DNA of 13,075 nt from Patescibacteria group bacterium (GCA_024275695.1 JAJRYP010000122.1:1-13075), one strand, 5' to 3'. Counted from the first letter of the stretch, positions 1-6,828 are shown. Notes: generated by a model from the letters alone, not told the origin. Numbers and translations are program-made.

Positions 1-1083
1 GATATTATTTATTTCGTTGTTGATGCCGGCCATCAACTTACCGTTGATGATTTTGCCGCCGCTGACATTCTTCGTAAATCTAAAAAGCCTATTGTCTTTA
101 TTGCAAACAAATATGACGGCAAGGAAGCAATCGATCGCTTAATGGAATTATATGAAATTGGCTTTGGTGAGCCTTTGGCAGTTTCTGCGATTCACAATAG
201 GGGGATAGATGAATTAATTAATATAACGACAAAATTACTCAAAAGACTTCCAAAAGAGAAACTTAAAAAAACAAAAGAAGACAAGGATTCAATTCATATT
301 AGCTTTCTTGGAAAGCCAAACGTTGGAAAATCTTCTCTCGTTAACGCCTTACTTGGTGAAAATCGTGTAATAGTTTCAGATATCCCGGGAACAACAAGAG
401 ATTCAACTAACACTCATATAGAATTCGAAGACAAGAAATTTACTCTAATTGACACAGCCGGTCTTAGAAAAAGAGGTAAAATAGAGAAGGGGATTGAGAA
501 ATTCAGCAGCCTTAGATGTTTTCAAGCTCTCGATCAAAGCGATGTCGCACTTTTGATTCTTGATTTTGATGAAGGGATAAGCAAACAAGACATGCATATC
601 GCCGGCTACATTTTAGATGCAAAAAAAGGGGTAATAATTGTAGCGAATAAAATTGATCTGGCTGAAGACGAGAAAGATCGTGATAAATTTTTACGGCTTG
701 TACAAAGAAAATTCACATTCCTTCCATGGGCCCCGCTTGTTTTTGTCTCAGCATTGAAGAAAAAAAATATTACAAAAATTTACGAACTCGCGGAACAAAT
801 CGTCAGAGAAAGAAAACGTCGAATTCCTACCGGAGAATTAAATAATTTCGTTAAAAAAATCACTTTCAAGCATGTTCCGAGCGGAACTAAAAGAATAAAA
901 CCAAAAATTTTCTATGTAACTCAAACCGGAGTTAATCCACCGGAGTTTGTGTTTTTTGTGAATGATGCAAATGCTCTTCATTTTTCGTATCGACGTTATC
1001 TTGAAAACGAGCTTCGGAAGGAATATGGCTTTGATGGGACCGCTGTAAAATTGATTTTTCGAAGTCGGAATGAACGGGAATAA
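1..1083 (+). CDS. der: Der (EngA) double GTPase, 5' truncated by the window edge
   Basis: Der is an essential GTPase with two tandem G domains and a KH-like domain that acts in late assembly of the 50S ribosomal subunit. The frame is open from base 1, so the gene starts upstream; the ATG at 142 is only an internal Met. The first visible part is the end of G domain 1: VVDAG, then NKYD (G4, family NKxD), then the LGFGEP-like GFGEPLAVSA. The second G domain is complete: GKPNVGKSS (G1), TTRDS (G2), DTAGLRKR (G3), NKID (G4) and SA (G5). The KH-like C-terminus follows, with VPSGTKRIKPKIFYVTQ and the end FDGTAVKLIFRSR, as expected for the family. About 360 residues are visible; the missing part should hold the first P-loop. 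The last 152 bases overlap an opposite-strand gene. I see no terminator after the TAA. Confidence 0.97.
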   Translation, partial: DIIYFVVDAGHQLTVDDFAAADILRKSKKPIVFIANKYDGKEAIDRLMELYEIGFGEPLAVSAIHNRGIDELINITTKLLKRLPKEKLKKTKEDKDSIHISFLGKPNVGKSSLVNALLGENRVIVSDIPGTTRDSTNTHIEFEDKKFTLIDTAGLRKRGKIEKGIEKFSSLRCFQALDQSDVALLILDFDEGISKQDMHIAGYILDAKKGVIIVANKIDLAEDEKDRDKFLRLVQRKFTFLPWAPLVFVSALKKKNITKIYELAEQIVRERKRRIPTGELNNFVKKITFKHVPSGTKRIKPKIFYVTQTGVNPPEFVFFVNDANALHFSYRRYLENELRKEYGFDGTAVKLIFRSRNERE

Positions 1084-2005
1084 AATAATCGGTATATTGG
1101 TTAACCCTTTTTTGCCAAAGAGCCGTGTATTTTTTTCGCATATCATTGTTATGAAACTTCAGCATTGTTCTTGAAACTACAATTCCATCATTATTTGTGA
1201 GACAATTCTTTTTCTTTTTAGATCTGTTCATTTGCCATACCCGCAAAAGAGACTCTATAAAATTTCCAAAATTACCTTTTAAAGGAAATTCAAAAATTCT
1301 TTGTAACTTAAGTAAAAACTTTGACTCCGGAAGAAGATGTAATTTTTGGTTTATATCATAAGCAAAATATTCTTTTAGCCAATCATTTTCTTTAATAAAT
1401 TCCTGATAAGTTTTTTTACCGATCAAAGGTCTCATAAGACGCATCCAAAAAATAAAATAGATGTCATTATTCTGCTTAATTGACTCAAGGTTCAATCGAT
1501 CTTTAGAAATCAGAAAACTTAAACAAAATCTACCTTTAATTTTTTTGCCGTGACGTCTTATCCCAAGAAAATGAGTAAAAAACCACGCAAAAGAACGGGC
1601 TAAAAACAAACGATTTTTTTCAGTAATAATAAAAATATCGATATCACTTCCTTTTTCAGCGTCATAAAAGGAAAGACTATTACAAAGCCCAACCATTCTT
1701 ATAAATGGAAGCATTTGCATATATTTCACATATTTCTTCGCTTTTGAAATTAATTTTCTTGCTCTATGTTCTTTTGTCTTTCTTACCTTAACCGTCAAAG
1801 ATCTTCCTCTTAAATAAATGTGACTATGAGTTTCAATCAGGAACTTTTCATGATTATTAAAACTGCTTAACTCGGGCAAAGTCCATTTTTTATATAAGAC
1901 ATAATCGCAAAATTCTTCTCTTGTGAGAGCAAAATCGAAAATATCAAAAAAACATAATGTTTCTATGAGCGCTCTTCGTTTTTTTAAAATTTCTTCTTCT
2001 CTCAT
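932..2005 (-). CDS. Nucleotidyltransferase-fold protein of unknown substrate
   Basis: This 357-residue protein has a short helical N-terminus (RRALIETLCFFDIFDFALTR, residues about 10-29) and then a signature like the polymerase-beta nucleotidyltransferase superfamily: GLCNSLSF (106-113) and GSDIDIF (119-125). The two aspartates of DID would be metal ligands. SFLISKD (153-159) may supply the third strand, but I cannot fix the third carboxylate. Similar proteins occur in CPR genomes; substrate and partner are unknown, and no HEPN or toxin partner sits beside it. The start is an ATG at 2003-2005 without a Shine-Dalgarno sequence. The last ~50 codons are antisense to der and read as a low-complexity, His/Gln-rich tail, so the ancestral stop may have lain near 1080 and been lost. 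The gene converges with der and diverges from the SLH gene. Identity is good at fold level only. Confidence 0.7.
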   Translation of the reverse strand: MREEEILKKRRALIETLCFFDIFDFALTREEFCDYVLYKKWTLPELSSFNNHEKFLIETHSHIYLRGRSLTVKVRKTKEHRARKLISKAKKYVKYMQMLPFIRMVGLCNSLSFYDAEKGSDIDIFIITEKNRLFLARSFAWFFTHFLGIRRHGKKIKGRFCLSFLISKDRLNLESIKQNNDIYFIFWMRLMRPLIGKKTYQEFIKENDWLKEYFAYDINQKLHLLPESKFLLKLQRIFEFPLKGNFGNFIESLLRVWQMNRSKKKKNCLTNNDGIVVSRTMLKFHNNDMRKKYTALWQKRVNQYTDYFIPVHSDFEKSILQRSHQSHIPSEARFQDNVDTKNEEHLHHSQKTQTPVD

Positions 2006-2025
2006 AGGAACTCTAAATATATGAC

Positions 2026-2031
2026 ATTATA
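2026..2031 (-). promoter_or_regulatory. Possible -10 box for the nucleotidyltransferase-like gene
   Basis: Read on the minus strand this is a perfect TATAAT, about 20 bases before the start codon at 2005. No convincing -35 lies 16-18 bases upstream; a TTGACT (plus-strand 2059-2064) is too far away. The region is AT-rich, so chance is possible. Confidence 0.3.
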
Positions 2032-2093
2032 ACTATACACTATTTTGTTAATATTTCCAGTCAAATCACATTTAGAAACGAACAAATAAAGCA

Positions 2094-2112
2094 CATTCAT
2101 TCGTTATGAATG
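2094..2112. promoter_or_regulatory. Inverted repeat (possible operator) in the SLH-protein promoter
   Basis: CATTCAT (2094-2100) and ATGAATG (2106-2112) form a perfect 7-bp inverted repeat with a 5-base spacer. It lies over the -35 box and the spacer of the predicted promoter of the surface-protein gene, a position where a repressor would block polymerase. No regulator is linked to it by sequence, and a chance repeat in AT-rich DNA is possible. Confidence 0.4.
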
Positions 2113-2123
2113 TATGCTATGAT
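2096..2123 (+). promoter_or_regulatory. Predicted promoter of the SLH surface-protein gene
   Basis: The -10 is TATGAT (2118-2123) preceded by TGC, an extended -10 (TGnTATGAT). A weak -35, TTCATT (2096-2101), stands 16 bases upstream. Predicted transcription begins near 2130, giving a leader of about 20 bases before the ATG at 2150, with no Shine-Dalgarno sequence. Confidence 0.55.
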
Positions 2124-2149
2124 GTATTTCGCAAATTAACCAATTTCCT

Positions 2150-4234
2150 ATGAAAAAACACATGCGACTTGTAAGTTTTATTGTTGGGCTTACGTTATTT
2201 TTCACAACAATAATTCCGGTACATGCCTTCTTCGTTTATGAACTTATCATCCCGGTAGTCTTCAACCCGGTCTATGTTGACGATGTAAACGGAAATGATT
2301 CAAATTCCGGAACGGATGCCAATAATCCCGTAAAAACAATTACAAAAGCTATTGATATAGCTCAAAACGGTAGTGAAACTACATATCAGATCTTAATCGC
2401 GGAAGGAGTTTATGATGCGGAAACATTTCCTTTGACAATTGCAGATAAAGATATCTCTGTTTTCGGAGGATATTATAATAATTTTGAAGGGCGTGACTCT
2501 GAAAATCATCAAACTGAAATTCAGGGGAATACCGACAATGGAGAGTTGTATACATTTGATATTATAAATGCTTCTTCCACAATTTCAGGATTGCGAATTT
2601 ACGGACAATCCACGGGTGCTTCCGTAATAAACATCTCAAACGGAGACGGTGCCGGACACAGTTTAAACATTAACGCCGTTGAAATTGACGATTCATTCGT
2701 ACTTGGAGGCGCGATCTTTGCAGATCTTGAATCCGGGGACAATCTTTCCATTTTTAACAACTACATTCACGACACGGAAGCATGGATTAGTGCAATAACG
2801 GTTCAGGGAGACCAGAGTAATGCTTATGTATATGGAAATTTCATCTATAATACAACAGCTTCGACACAAGTTAATGTTGAAAATTCTACCGTTTACAATA
2901 ACATCATTTCAAAAGGTACAGCGGTAGGACTAAACTTAAAAGATGGAAGTGCCGCATACAACAATACAATTGTTGACAATGTTACGGGAATTAATGTTCC
3001 TTCGGGAGTTTCGAATGTTAAATTCTACAATAATCTTATTGCGGACAATTCAAGCTCGGGAGTTACCTTGGCCTCTTCCGCAACATACGATTATAACGTT
3101 TATTATGGAAACGGGACAATACTCCTTGGAACAAACGAGATTGAATGTGATCCTGGTCTTTCATACACATCCAATCAAAGTGACTATAAATTAGCCGGTG
3201 GATCCGAGTGTATTGATAAAGGAACGGAAATTTCGGAAGTAGCTGTGGATTATTACGGAGAGAACAGAAAAAAAGATGGAAATGGTGACGGAGTTTATGC
3301 AACAGATCCGGGAGCTCATGAAGCTGATGGTGACGAGGCCGCTGCGCCTGTAATCTCAAATGATGATGCAAGTCCGGACGCGTTTTCTCCGGATGGAGAC
3401 GGTGTGAACGATACAAGTACAATAACATTTGAGCTTAATGTTACTTCAAACATAATGGTTGAAATTTATCAAGATACAACTCTTGTTAAGGAAATTGTTA
3501 ATGAAGTGATGGAATCGGGAATTCACAATATTATATGGAACGGAACCGATACAAACGGTGATCCGGCCGGAGAAGGCAATTATACATATAAAATAACTGC
3601 CGAAAACAGTGAAGGTACGGATGAAGTCAATGGAACTGTAGCAATAGATTTTAATGCCAATGCTCAAGTATGTTCCGCATTTACCGATGTAGCTTTTGAC
3701 GATCCTTTGTGTCCGGCAATTGAATATGTTAAAAATCAAGGAATCTTCCAAGGTTATCCTGATGGTACTTTTAGACCTAACGATGTAATTAATCGTGTTG
3801 AATCAACAAAGGTAATTCTCGAAGGATTCAATATTCCGTTACTTGCCGACGATGGAACAAATCAAGGCTTCAGCGATGTAATTACAAACGAGTGGTATAT
3901 GACTTATTTAAGAACAGGCAAGGATGAAGGAATTGTTCAAGGATATCCCGATGGTACTTTCCGACCTAATCAGCAAGTTGTGAGAGTGGAACTGTTAAAG
4001 ATTTTCTTTGAAACTTCGGGAGAAGATTTATCAAGCGTGACAATTACGGGAGATCCATATCCGGATACAGTAGTTGATACGGAAACAAGTTGGTATATGC
4101 CGTATGTTCAATTTTCTAAAGATTATGCGCTTGTAGATGCCGACGCTCAAGGAAATTTCAATCCCGCGGAAGGTATGAAGCGTGGAGATGTGGCGGAATT
4201 ATTCTACAGATTCCACCAGGAAGGGTTTATGTAA
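2150..4234 (+). CDS. Secreted beta-helix protein with FlgD-like Ig domain and three SLH repeats
   Basis: A 694-residue exported protein. Residues 1-26 are a signal peptide: basic MKKHMR, a hydrophobic stretch, and VHA as a likely signal peptidase I site. A right-handed parallel beta-helix region follows (about 40-395). It opens with the DUF1565-like YVDDVNGNDSNSGT and PVKTITKAI, is rich in NN/YNN turns, and closes with a motif like that of choice-of-anchor beta-helix proteins (YKLAGGSECIDKGT ... DPGAHE). Residues about 402-500 are a FlgD/CHU_C-like Ig domain with a likely calcium loop, PDGDGVND. Three SLH repeats (about 508-694) contain GYPDGTFRPN twice and GNFNPAEGMKRGD once; these usually bind cell-wall polymer. 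It is probably a cell-surface fibre or a polysaccharide-binding or -degrading protein. I see no catalytic residues that I can assign. It is a single-gene unit with its own promoter and terminator. Confidence 0.88.
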   Translation: MKKHMRLVSFIVGLTLFFTTIIPVHAFFVYELIIPVVFNPVYVDDVNGNDSNSGTDANNPVKTITKAIDIAQNGSETTYQILIAEGVYDAETFPLTIADKDISVFGGYYNNFEGRDSENHQTEIQGNTDNGELYTFDIINASSTISGLRIYGQSTGASVINISNGDGAGHSLNINAVEIDDSFVLGGAIFADLESGDNLSIFNNYIHDTEAWISAITVQGDQSNAYVYGNFIYNTTASTQVNVENSTVYNNIISKGTAVGLNLKDGSAAYNNTIVDNVTGINVPSGVSNVKFYNNLIADNSSSGVTLASSATYDYNVYYGNGTILLGTNEIECDPGLSYTSNQSDYKLAGGSECIDKGTEISEVAVDYYGENRKKDGNGDGVYATDPGAHEADGDEAAAPVISNDDASPDAFSPDGDGVNDTSTITFELNVTSNIMVEIYQDTTLVKEIVNEVMESGIHNIIWNGTDTNGDPAGEGNYTYKITAENSEGTDEVNGTVAIDFNANAQVCSAFTDVAFDDPLCPAIEYVKNQGIFQGYPDGTFRPNDVINRVESTKVILEGFNIPLLADDGTNQGFSDVITNEWYMTYLRTGKDEGIVQGYPDGTFRPNQQVVRVELLKIFFETSGEDLSSVTITGDPYPDTVVDTETSWYMPYVQFSKDYALVDADAQGNFNPAEGMKRGDVAELFYRFHQEGFM

Positions 4235-4254
4235 AAATTATTAAAGAATAACTG

Positions 4255-4295
4255 TGATCCGGATGCCTTTACGTTGGTATCCGGATCATTTTGTT
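4255..4295 (+). terminator. Strong intrinsic terminator after the SLH gene
   Basis: TGATCCGGAT (4255-4264) pairs perfectly with ATCCGGATCA (4279-4288). The stem extends inward by one G-U and two G-C pairs to 13 bp around an 8-base loop, and TTTTGTT follows (4289-4295). The uvrC start is only 17 bases beyond, so the uvrC promoter must overlap this terminator. Confidence 0.9.
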
Positions 4296-4307
4296 ATAAG
4301 ATAGAAT
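4274..4307 (+). promoter_or_regulatory. Predicted uvrC promoter giving a leaderless or near-leaderless mRNA
   Basis: TTGGTA (4274-4279), 15 bases, then TATAAG (4295-4300) is one option. GATAGAAT (4300-4307) holds a second -10, TAGAAT, like those before obg and recG. The ATG is at 4312, so transcription would start within a few bases of the start codon or on it. The -35 is poor, and it lies in the terminator stem and loop. Confidence 0.45.
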
Positions 4308-4311
4308 CGTT

Positions 4312-5817
4312 ATGAAAACTTCAAAAAAAATCGCAAATTTTCTGGAAAATATTCCGAAGAAACCCGGAGTCTATCAATTTAAAGACAATTCGGGCAAAAT
4401 TTTATATGTCGGAAAGGCAATTGATCTACGAAAACGCGTTAAAAATTACTTTCAACAAACAAAAAAGCAGTCTGTTCGAATTCAAAAAATGGTTTCTCAA
4501 ATAAACGATATCGATTACACGATTGTTTCTTCCGATCTTGAGGCGATTATTCTTGAAACAAATTTAATTAAAGAGTTACGTCCGAAATATAATATTATGA
4601 TGAAAGACGATAAAAATTTTGTATATATAAAAATTACTAAAAATGAAGATTTCCCTCAAATAAGCATTGTCAGAAAGGTTTTGAATGACGGGGCTCTATA
4701 TTTCGGACCGAAAACAGCGGCGGGGAAAGTTCGTAAAACGCTTGATGTACTCAAAAAGATTTTTCCATACAGACATTGTAATTTGTTCCTCAAGTACAAC
4801 AAAGGGAAAGTGGTTGTTAAAAAGAAAACAACTAAATATCCATGCTTGGATTATCATATTAAAAGATGCATCGGTCCTTGTGTAGGAAATTGTTCTAAAA
4901 AGGAGTATAACGCAATCATTGAGCAAATAGTTCGTTTCTTTCAAGGAAAGGCGGATGAAATTTTAGAAATGCTTGCAAAAGAGATGCAACAAGCGGCAAT
5001 ACAAAAAAAATTCGAAAAAGCAGCTAAATTGCGCGACAAACTCCATGCCGTTCAGGAAATAATTGAAAAACAAATTATCAGCGCTCCGCATCGCGAAGAT
5101 ATGGATGCAATTAATTATTGCGAAAATTCCGGACGAATATTTTTTACCTTATTCATGATTCGCGATGGAAAGCTTATTAATCAGGAGAATTTCATATTTA
5201 AAAGTGAAGAAGAAGGCGAAAAAATTGATGATATCAATGAAATCCCGGAATCTTTTCTAAAGCAGTATTACGAAAAAACAACGGATTTTCCAAAAGAAAT
5301 TTTAATTCCTCATGAAATTGTGAATAAAAAAGTGATGGAACAATGGATTAGTTCATTGAAAGGTAAAAAAGTTTCTTTATTGATTCCGCAAAAAGGAGAA
5401 AAGCATAAAATTCTTGACTTAACCTTGAGAAATGCAAAAACTTTTGCGAATCATAGTCGAATAAAATGGCAAAATAATGAAGAGAAGCGCAAAAAAGCAC
5501 TAAAAGATTTAAAAAACAAGTTGAATTTGTCAAAAATTCCAAGGCGAATAGAATGTTATGATATTTCACATATCTCAGGAACAAAACAGGTTGCCTCAAT
5601 GATTGTGTTTGAAAATGGAATGCCGGTTAATAGCAAATATAGACGATTCAAAATACGAACTGTTCAGGAAGGAAAACCCGACGATTTCGCGGCAATGCTC
5701 GAAGTTTTGAAGAGACGATTTTTGTATTTGGTTAAAAGCAAAAGCAATGTTTCGTTACGAAAAGGATCAAAAAAAATCATGATGAAATTGCCACACCGGT
5801 CGGAAAAAGCAAAGTGA
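4312..5817 (+). CDS. uvrC: UvrC N-terminal part (GIY-YIG nuclease, UVR, first half of RNase H domain)
   Basis: UvrC makes the two incisions in UvrABC nucleotide-excision repair. The GIY-YIG domain that cuts 3' of the lesion spans about 15-95: GVYQF (19-23), YVGKA (32-36), R40 and SSDLEAIILETNLIKELRP. Four cysteines matching the family's Fe-S set are visible (C146, C168, C176, C180), with a fifth at C184. A UVR segment for UvrB contact lies near 205-245. The RNase H-like domain begins with CYDISH (415-420, catalytic Asp417) and KPDDFAAML. Past RRF (468-470) the protein should run into PDLIVIDGG. Instead it enters an insert (VSLRKGSKK), hits an A8 run at 5769-5776, reads a short out-of-frame tail and stops at TGA 5815-5817. 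The continuation is in the -1 frame. Alone it would lack the rest of the 5' nuclease. Confidence 0.93.
   Translation: MKTSKKIANFLENIPKKPGVYQFKDNSGKILYVGKAIDLRKRVKNYFQQTKKQSVRIQKMVSQINDIDYTIVSSDLEAIILETNLIKELRPKYNIMMKDDKNFVYIKITKNEDFPQISIVRKVLNDGALYFGPKTAAGKVRKTLDVLKKIFPYRHCNLFLKYNKGKVVVKKKTTKYPCLDYHIKRCIGPCVGNCSKKEYNAIIEQIVRFFQGKADEILEMLAKEMQQAAIQKKFEKAAKLRDKLHAVQEIIEKQIISAPHREDMDAINYCENSGRIFFTLFMIRDGKLINQENFIFKSEEEGEKIDDINEIPESFLKQYYEKTTDFPKEILIPHEIVNKKVMEQWISSLKGKKVSLLIPQKGEKHKILDLTLRNAKTFANHSRIKWQNNEEKRKKALKDLKNKLNLSKIPRRIECYDISHISGTKQVASMIVFENGMPVNSKYRRFKIRTVQEGKPDDFAAMLEVLKRRFLYLVKSKSNVSLRKGSKKIMMKLPHRSEKAK
5769..5776 (+). other. A8 run in uvrC with a correctly phased A AAA AAA heptamer
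   Basis: In the uvrC frame the bases read tcA AAA AAA atc, a slippery heptamer in the right phase for a -1 shift. Slipping one base back after codon 488 reads on as KKNHDEIATPVGKSKVKVDEY and joins the downstream frame. The -1 frame is open only from 5736, so any shift must lie between 5736 and 5817. A ninth A would also restore the frame, so a real deletion or a sequencing/assembly error is equally possible. No strong downstream stem or pseudoknot is evident. Confidence 0.7.
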
Positions 5818-6404
5818 AAGTCGATGAATATTTAAAAGCTATAAAAGATAAAAAAATTGTCGGAATAACGAAATACCAATCATTTGATAATTTGGATTAT
5901 TTTAAAGAAATTCATTTTGCTACTAAAAAAGAAGATATTCGTAAAGATTTCATTATGGCGATTGTTGATAAGGCAAAGAAAAATCGAGTGTATATTTCGA
6001 TTCACAAATCAAATGTAAAAGAATTTGAAACGAATGGGTTTCAGATAGTTAAAAAAATTCCGGATGAAATTAAAATACCGAAAAACAAAACATGTCTCTT
6101 ATTCAATAAATCAAAATATAAGGAAGATAAAGAATTTGCAAAAAAACCTGATTTGATAGTTATTGATGGAGGGAAAGGGCAGCTTTCGCAGGGTATAAAG
6201 GTCGAAAAGGAATTCGATATTAATATTCCGATTGTTGCTCTCGCGAAGAAAAACGAAGATGTATTTATGCCCGGATCAAAAGAGCCTTTGGCGTTCGGAA
6301 AAAATTCGGAAGGATTATATTTGCTTCAACAAGTGCGTGATGAAGCACACAGGTTCGCGCTTGCGTATCATAGAAAACTTAGAGGAAAAGGGATGTTGGA
6401 ATAG
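5814..6404 (+). CDS. uvrC: UvrC C-terminal part (insert plus second half of RNase H domain), -1 frame
   Basis: This frame carries the rest of the UvrC 5' nuclease: PDLIVIDGGKGQLS with the second catalytic Asp, then PIVALAKKNEDVFMPGS and RDEAHRFALAYHRKLR with the conserved histidines. Before that are about 110 residues not present in typical UvrC, with a GNAT-like end (EFETNGFQIVKKIPDE). A GTG at 5814 overlaps the TGA of the upstream frame (GTGA), so reinitiation could make it as a separate chain. Otherwise the two frames form one protein of about 697 residues via the A8 run. The protein ends at GKGMLE, right after the RNase H fold: the usual C-terminal helix-hairpin-helix pair is absent, and no such sequence follows the TAG. 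Identity is certain; whether it is translated as a separate gene is not. Confidence 0.88.
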   Translation: MKVDEYLKAIKDKKIVGITKYQSFDNLDYFKEIHFATKKEDIRKDFIMAIVDKAKKNRVYISIHKSNVKEFETNGFQIVKKIPDEIKIPKNKTCLLFNKSKYKEDKEFAKKPDLIVIDGGKGQLSQGIKVEKEFDINIPIVALAKKNEDVFMPGSKEPLAFGKNSEGLYLLQQVRDEAHRFALAYHRKLRGKGMLE

Positions 6405-6406
6405 AT

Positions 6407-6429
6407 AATTTCGAACTATTCGAAATTTT
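6407..6429 (+). terminator. Weak possible terminator after uvrC
   Basis: AATTTCGAA (6407-6415) and TTCGAAATT (6419-6427) form a perfect 9-bp stem with a 3-base loop, three bases past the uvrC stop. The stem is AT-rich and only a few T's follow, so termination would be inefficient. Confidence 0.4.
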
Positions 6430-6463
6430 GGATTCTCTGTGTATATAGTTTTTCAATGAACCC

Positions 6464-6491
6464 ATAAGGGGAAACCATGGTTTCCCCTTAT
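6464..6491. repeat. Perfect 28-bp palindrome
   Basis: The arm ATAAGGGGAAACCA (6464-6477) is followed directly by its exact reverse complement (6478-6491). As RNA this is a GC-containing hairpin. The plus-strand flank (6492-6507) is pyrimidine-rich and holds a T5, but the minus-strand flank has no T run, so it is not a standard terminator for the tRNA. It could be a terminator for uvrC, a dispersed palindromic repeat, or a protein site. Confidence 0.85.
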
Positions 6492-6591
6492 AATCCTCTT
6501 CCTTTTTATGTGCATCGCAATTCGTACTCGAAAAATCGCGCTCGCTTTTTAAGCTCACGTCGTTTTTTCAGTACTCATTTGCTCTGCACTA

Positions 6592-6678
6592 TGGTGCCGA
6601 AGGAGGGAATCGAACCCTCACTCCACAAGTGGAACACGATTTTGAGTCGTGCGCGTCTACCAATTCCGCCACTTCGGC
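6592..6678 (-). tRNA. tRNA-Leu (anticodon CAA, reads UUG)
   Basis: On the minus strand the acceptor arms GCCGAAG (5' end at 6678) and CTTCGGC pair over 7 bp, with discriminator A and an encoded CCA at 6592-6594. The D-arm region has AATTGGTAGAC. The anticodon stem is CACGA/TCGTG around loop CTCAAAA, giving anticodon CAA. A long variable arm (TCCAC/GTGGA) marks a class II tRNA. The T arm is GAGGG-TTCGATT-CCCTC. At 87 bases it fits tRNA-Leu. No intron or mismatch is visible. It points opposite to uvrC and obg. Confidence 0.97.
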
Positions 6679-6680
6679 AC

Positions 6681-6769
6681 GGCAACTATCAATTACTAAT
6701 TGCTAATAACTAATCATTGGATCCAAACATTAGAAATTAGTAATAAGTAATTAGCAATTGATGTGTGCC
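6681..6769. repeat. Long imperfect inverted repeat between tRNA-Leu and obg
   Basis: Left arm 6681-6714 and right arm 6736-6769 (34 bases each) match as reverse complements at about 27 of 34 positions with no gap. The ends GGCA...TGCC pair exactly. The 21-base middle contains TGGATCCA (6718-6725). Both arms are built from short AATTA/CTAAT units. It begins three bases from the 5' end of the tRNA, so the left arm must contain the tRNA promoter; a weak TGATAG on the minus strand (about 6685-6690) is the only candidate -10 I see. It may be a miniature mobile palindrome or a regulatory hairpin. Confidence 0.75.
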
Positions 6770-6798
6770 TTACTAATATATCTGGTTTCTGATAGAAT
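6770..6798 (+). promoter_or_regulatory. Predicted obg promoter with extended -10
   Basis: TAGAAT (6793-6798) preceded by TGA gives the extended -10 TGATAGAAT, identical to that before recG. A weak -35, TTACTA (6770-6775), stands 17 bases upstream and abuts the inverted repeat. Transcription would begin near 6805, leaving a leader of about 54 bases. Confidence 0.55.
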
Positions 6799-6805
6799 GC
6801 AAGCG

Positions 6806-6828
6806 GACAAAAAGCTTTTCTTTTTGTC
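6806..6828 (+). promoter_or_regulatory. Hairpin at the 5' end of the obg mRNA
   Basis: GACAAAAAG (6806-6814) and CTTTTTGTC (6820-6828) form a perfect 9-bp stem with a 5-base loop. With the promoter above, this hairpin would sit at the very 5' end of the transcript, where such stems often protect mRNA from decay. It is AT-rich and could also be a weak terminator. Confidence 0.5.

Noticed and set aside
838..1146. 102-codon minus-strand frame over the end of der
   Set aside because: It overlaps both der and the nucleotidyltransferase-like gene in a third frame and has no coding features.
3063..3428. 121-codon minus-strand frame rich in His, Leu and Arg
   Set aside because: It lies wholly antisense to the beta-helix/SLH gene; the composition is what the reverse of Asp/Asn/Gly-rich codons gives.
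6500..6590. Possible terminator of tRNA-Leu on the minus strand (AAAAAGCG...CGCGATTTTT region near 6529-6553)
   Set aside because: The stem is short and interrupted, and the T run is part of the stem; too weak to list as a feature.
6477..6713. Open frame of 78 codons on the plus strand
   Set aside because: It runs antisense through the whole tRNA-Leu gene and into the palindrome and inverted repeat; no recognisable protein features.
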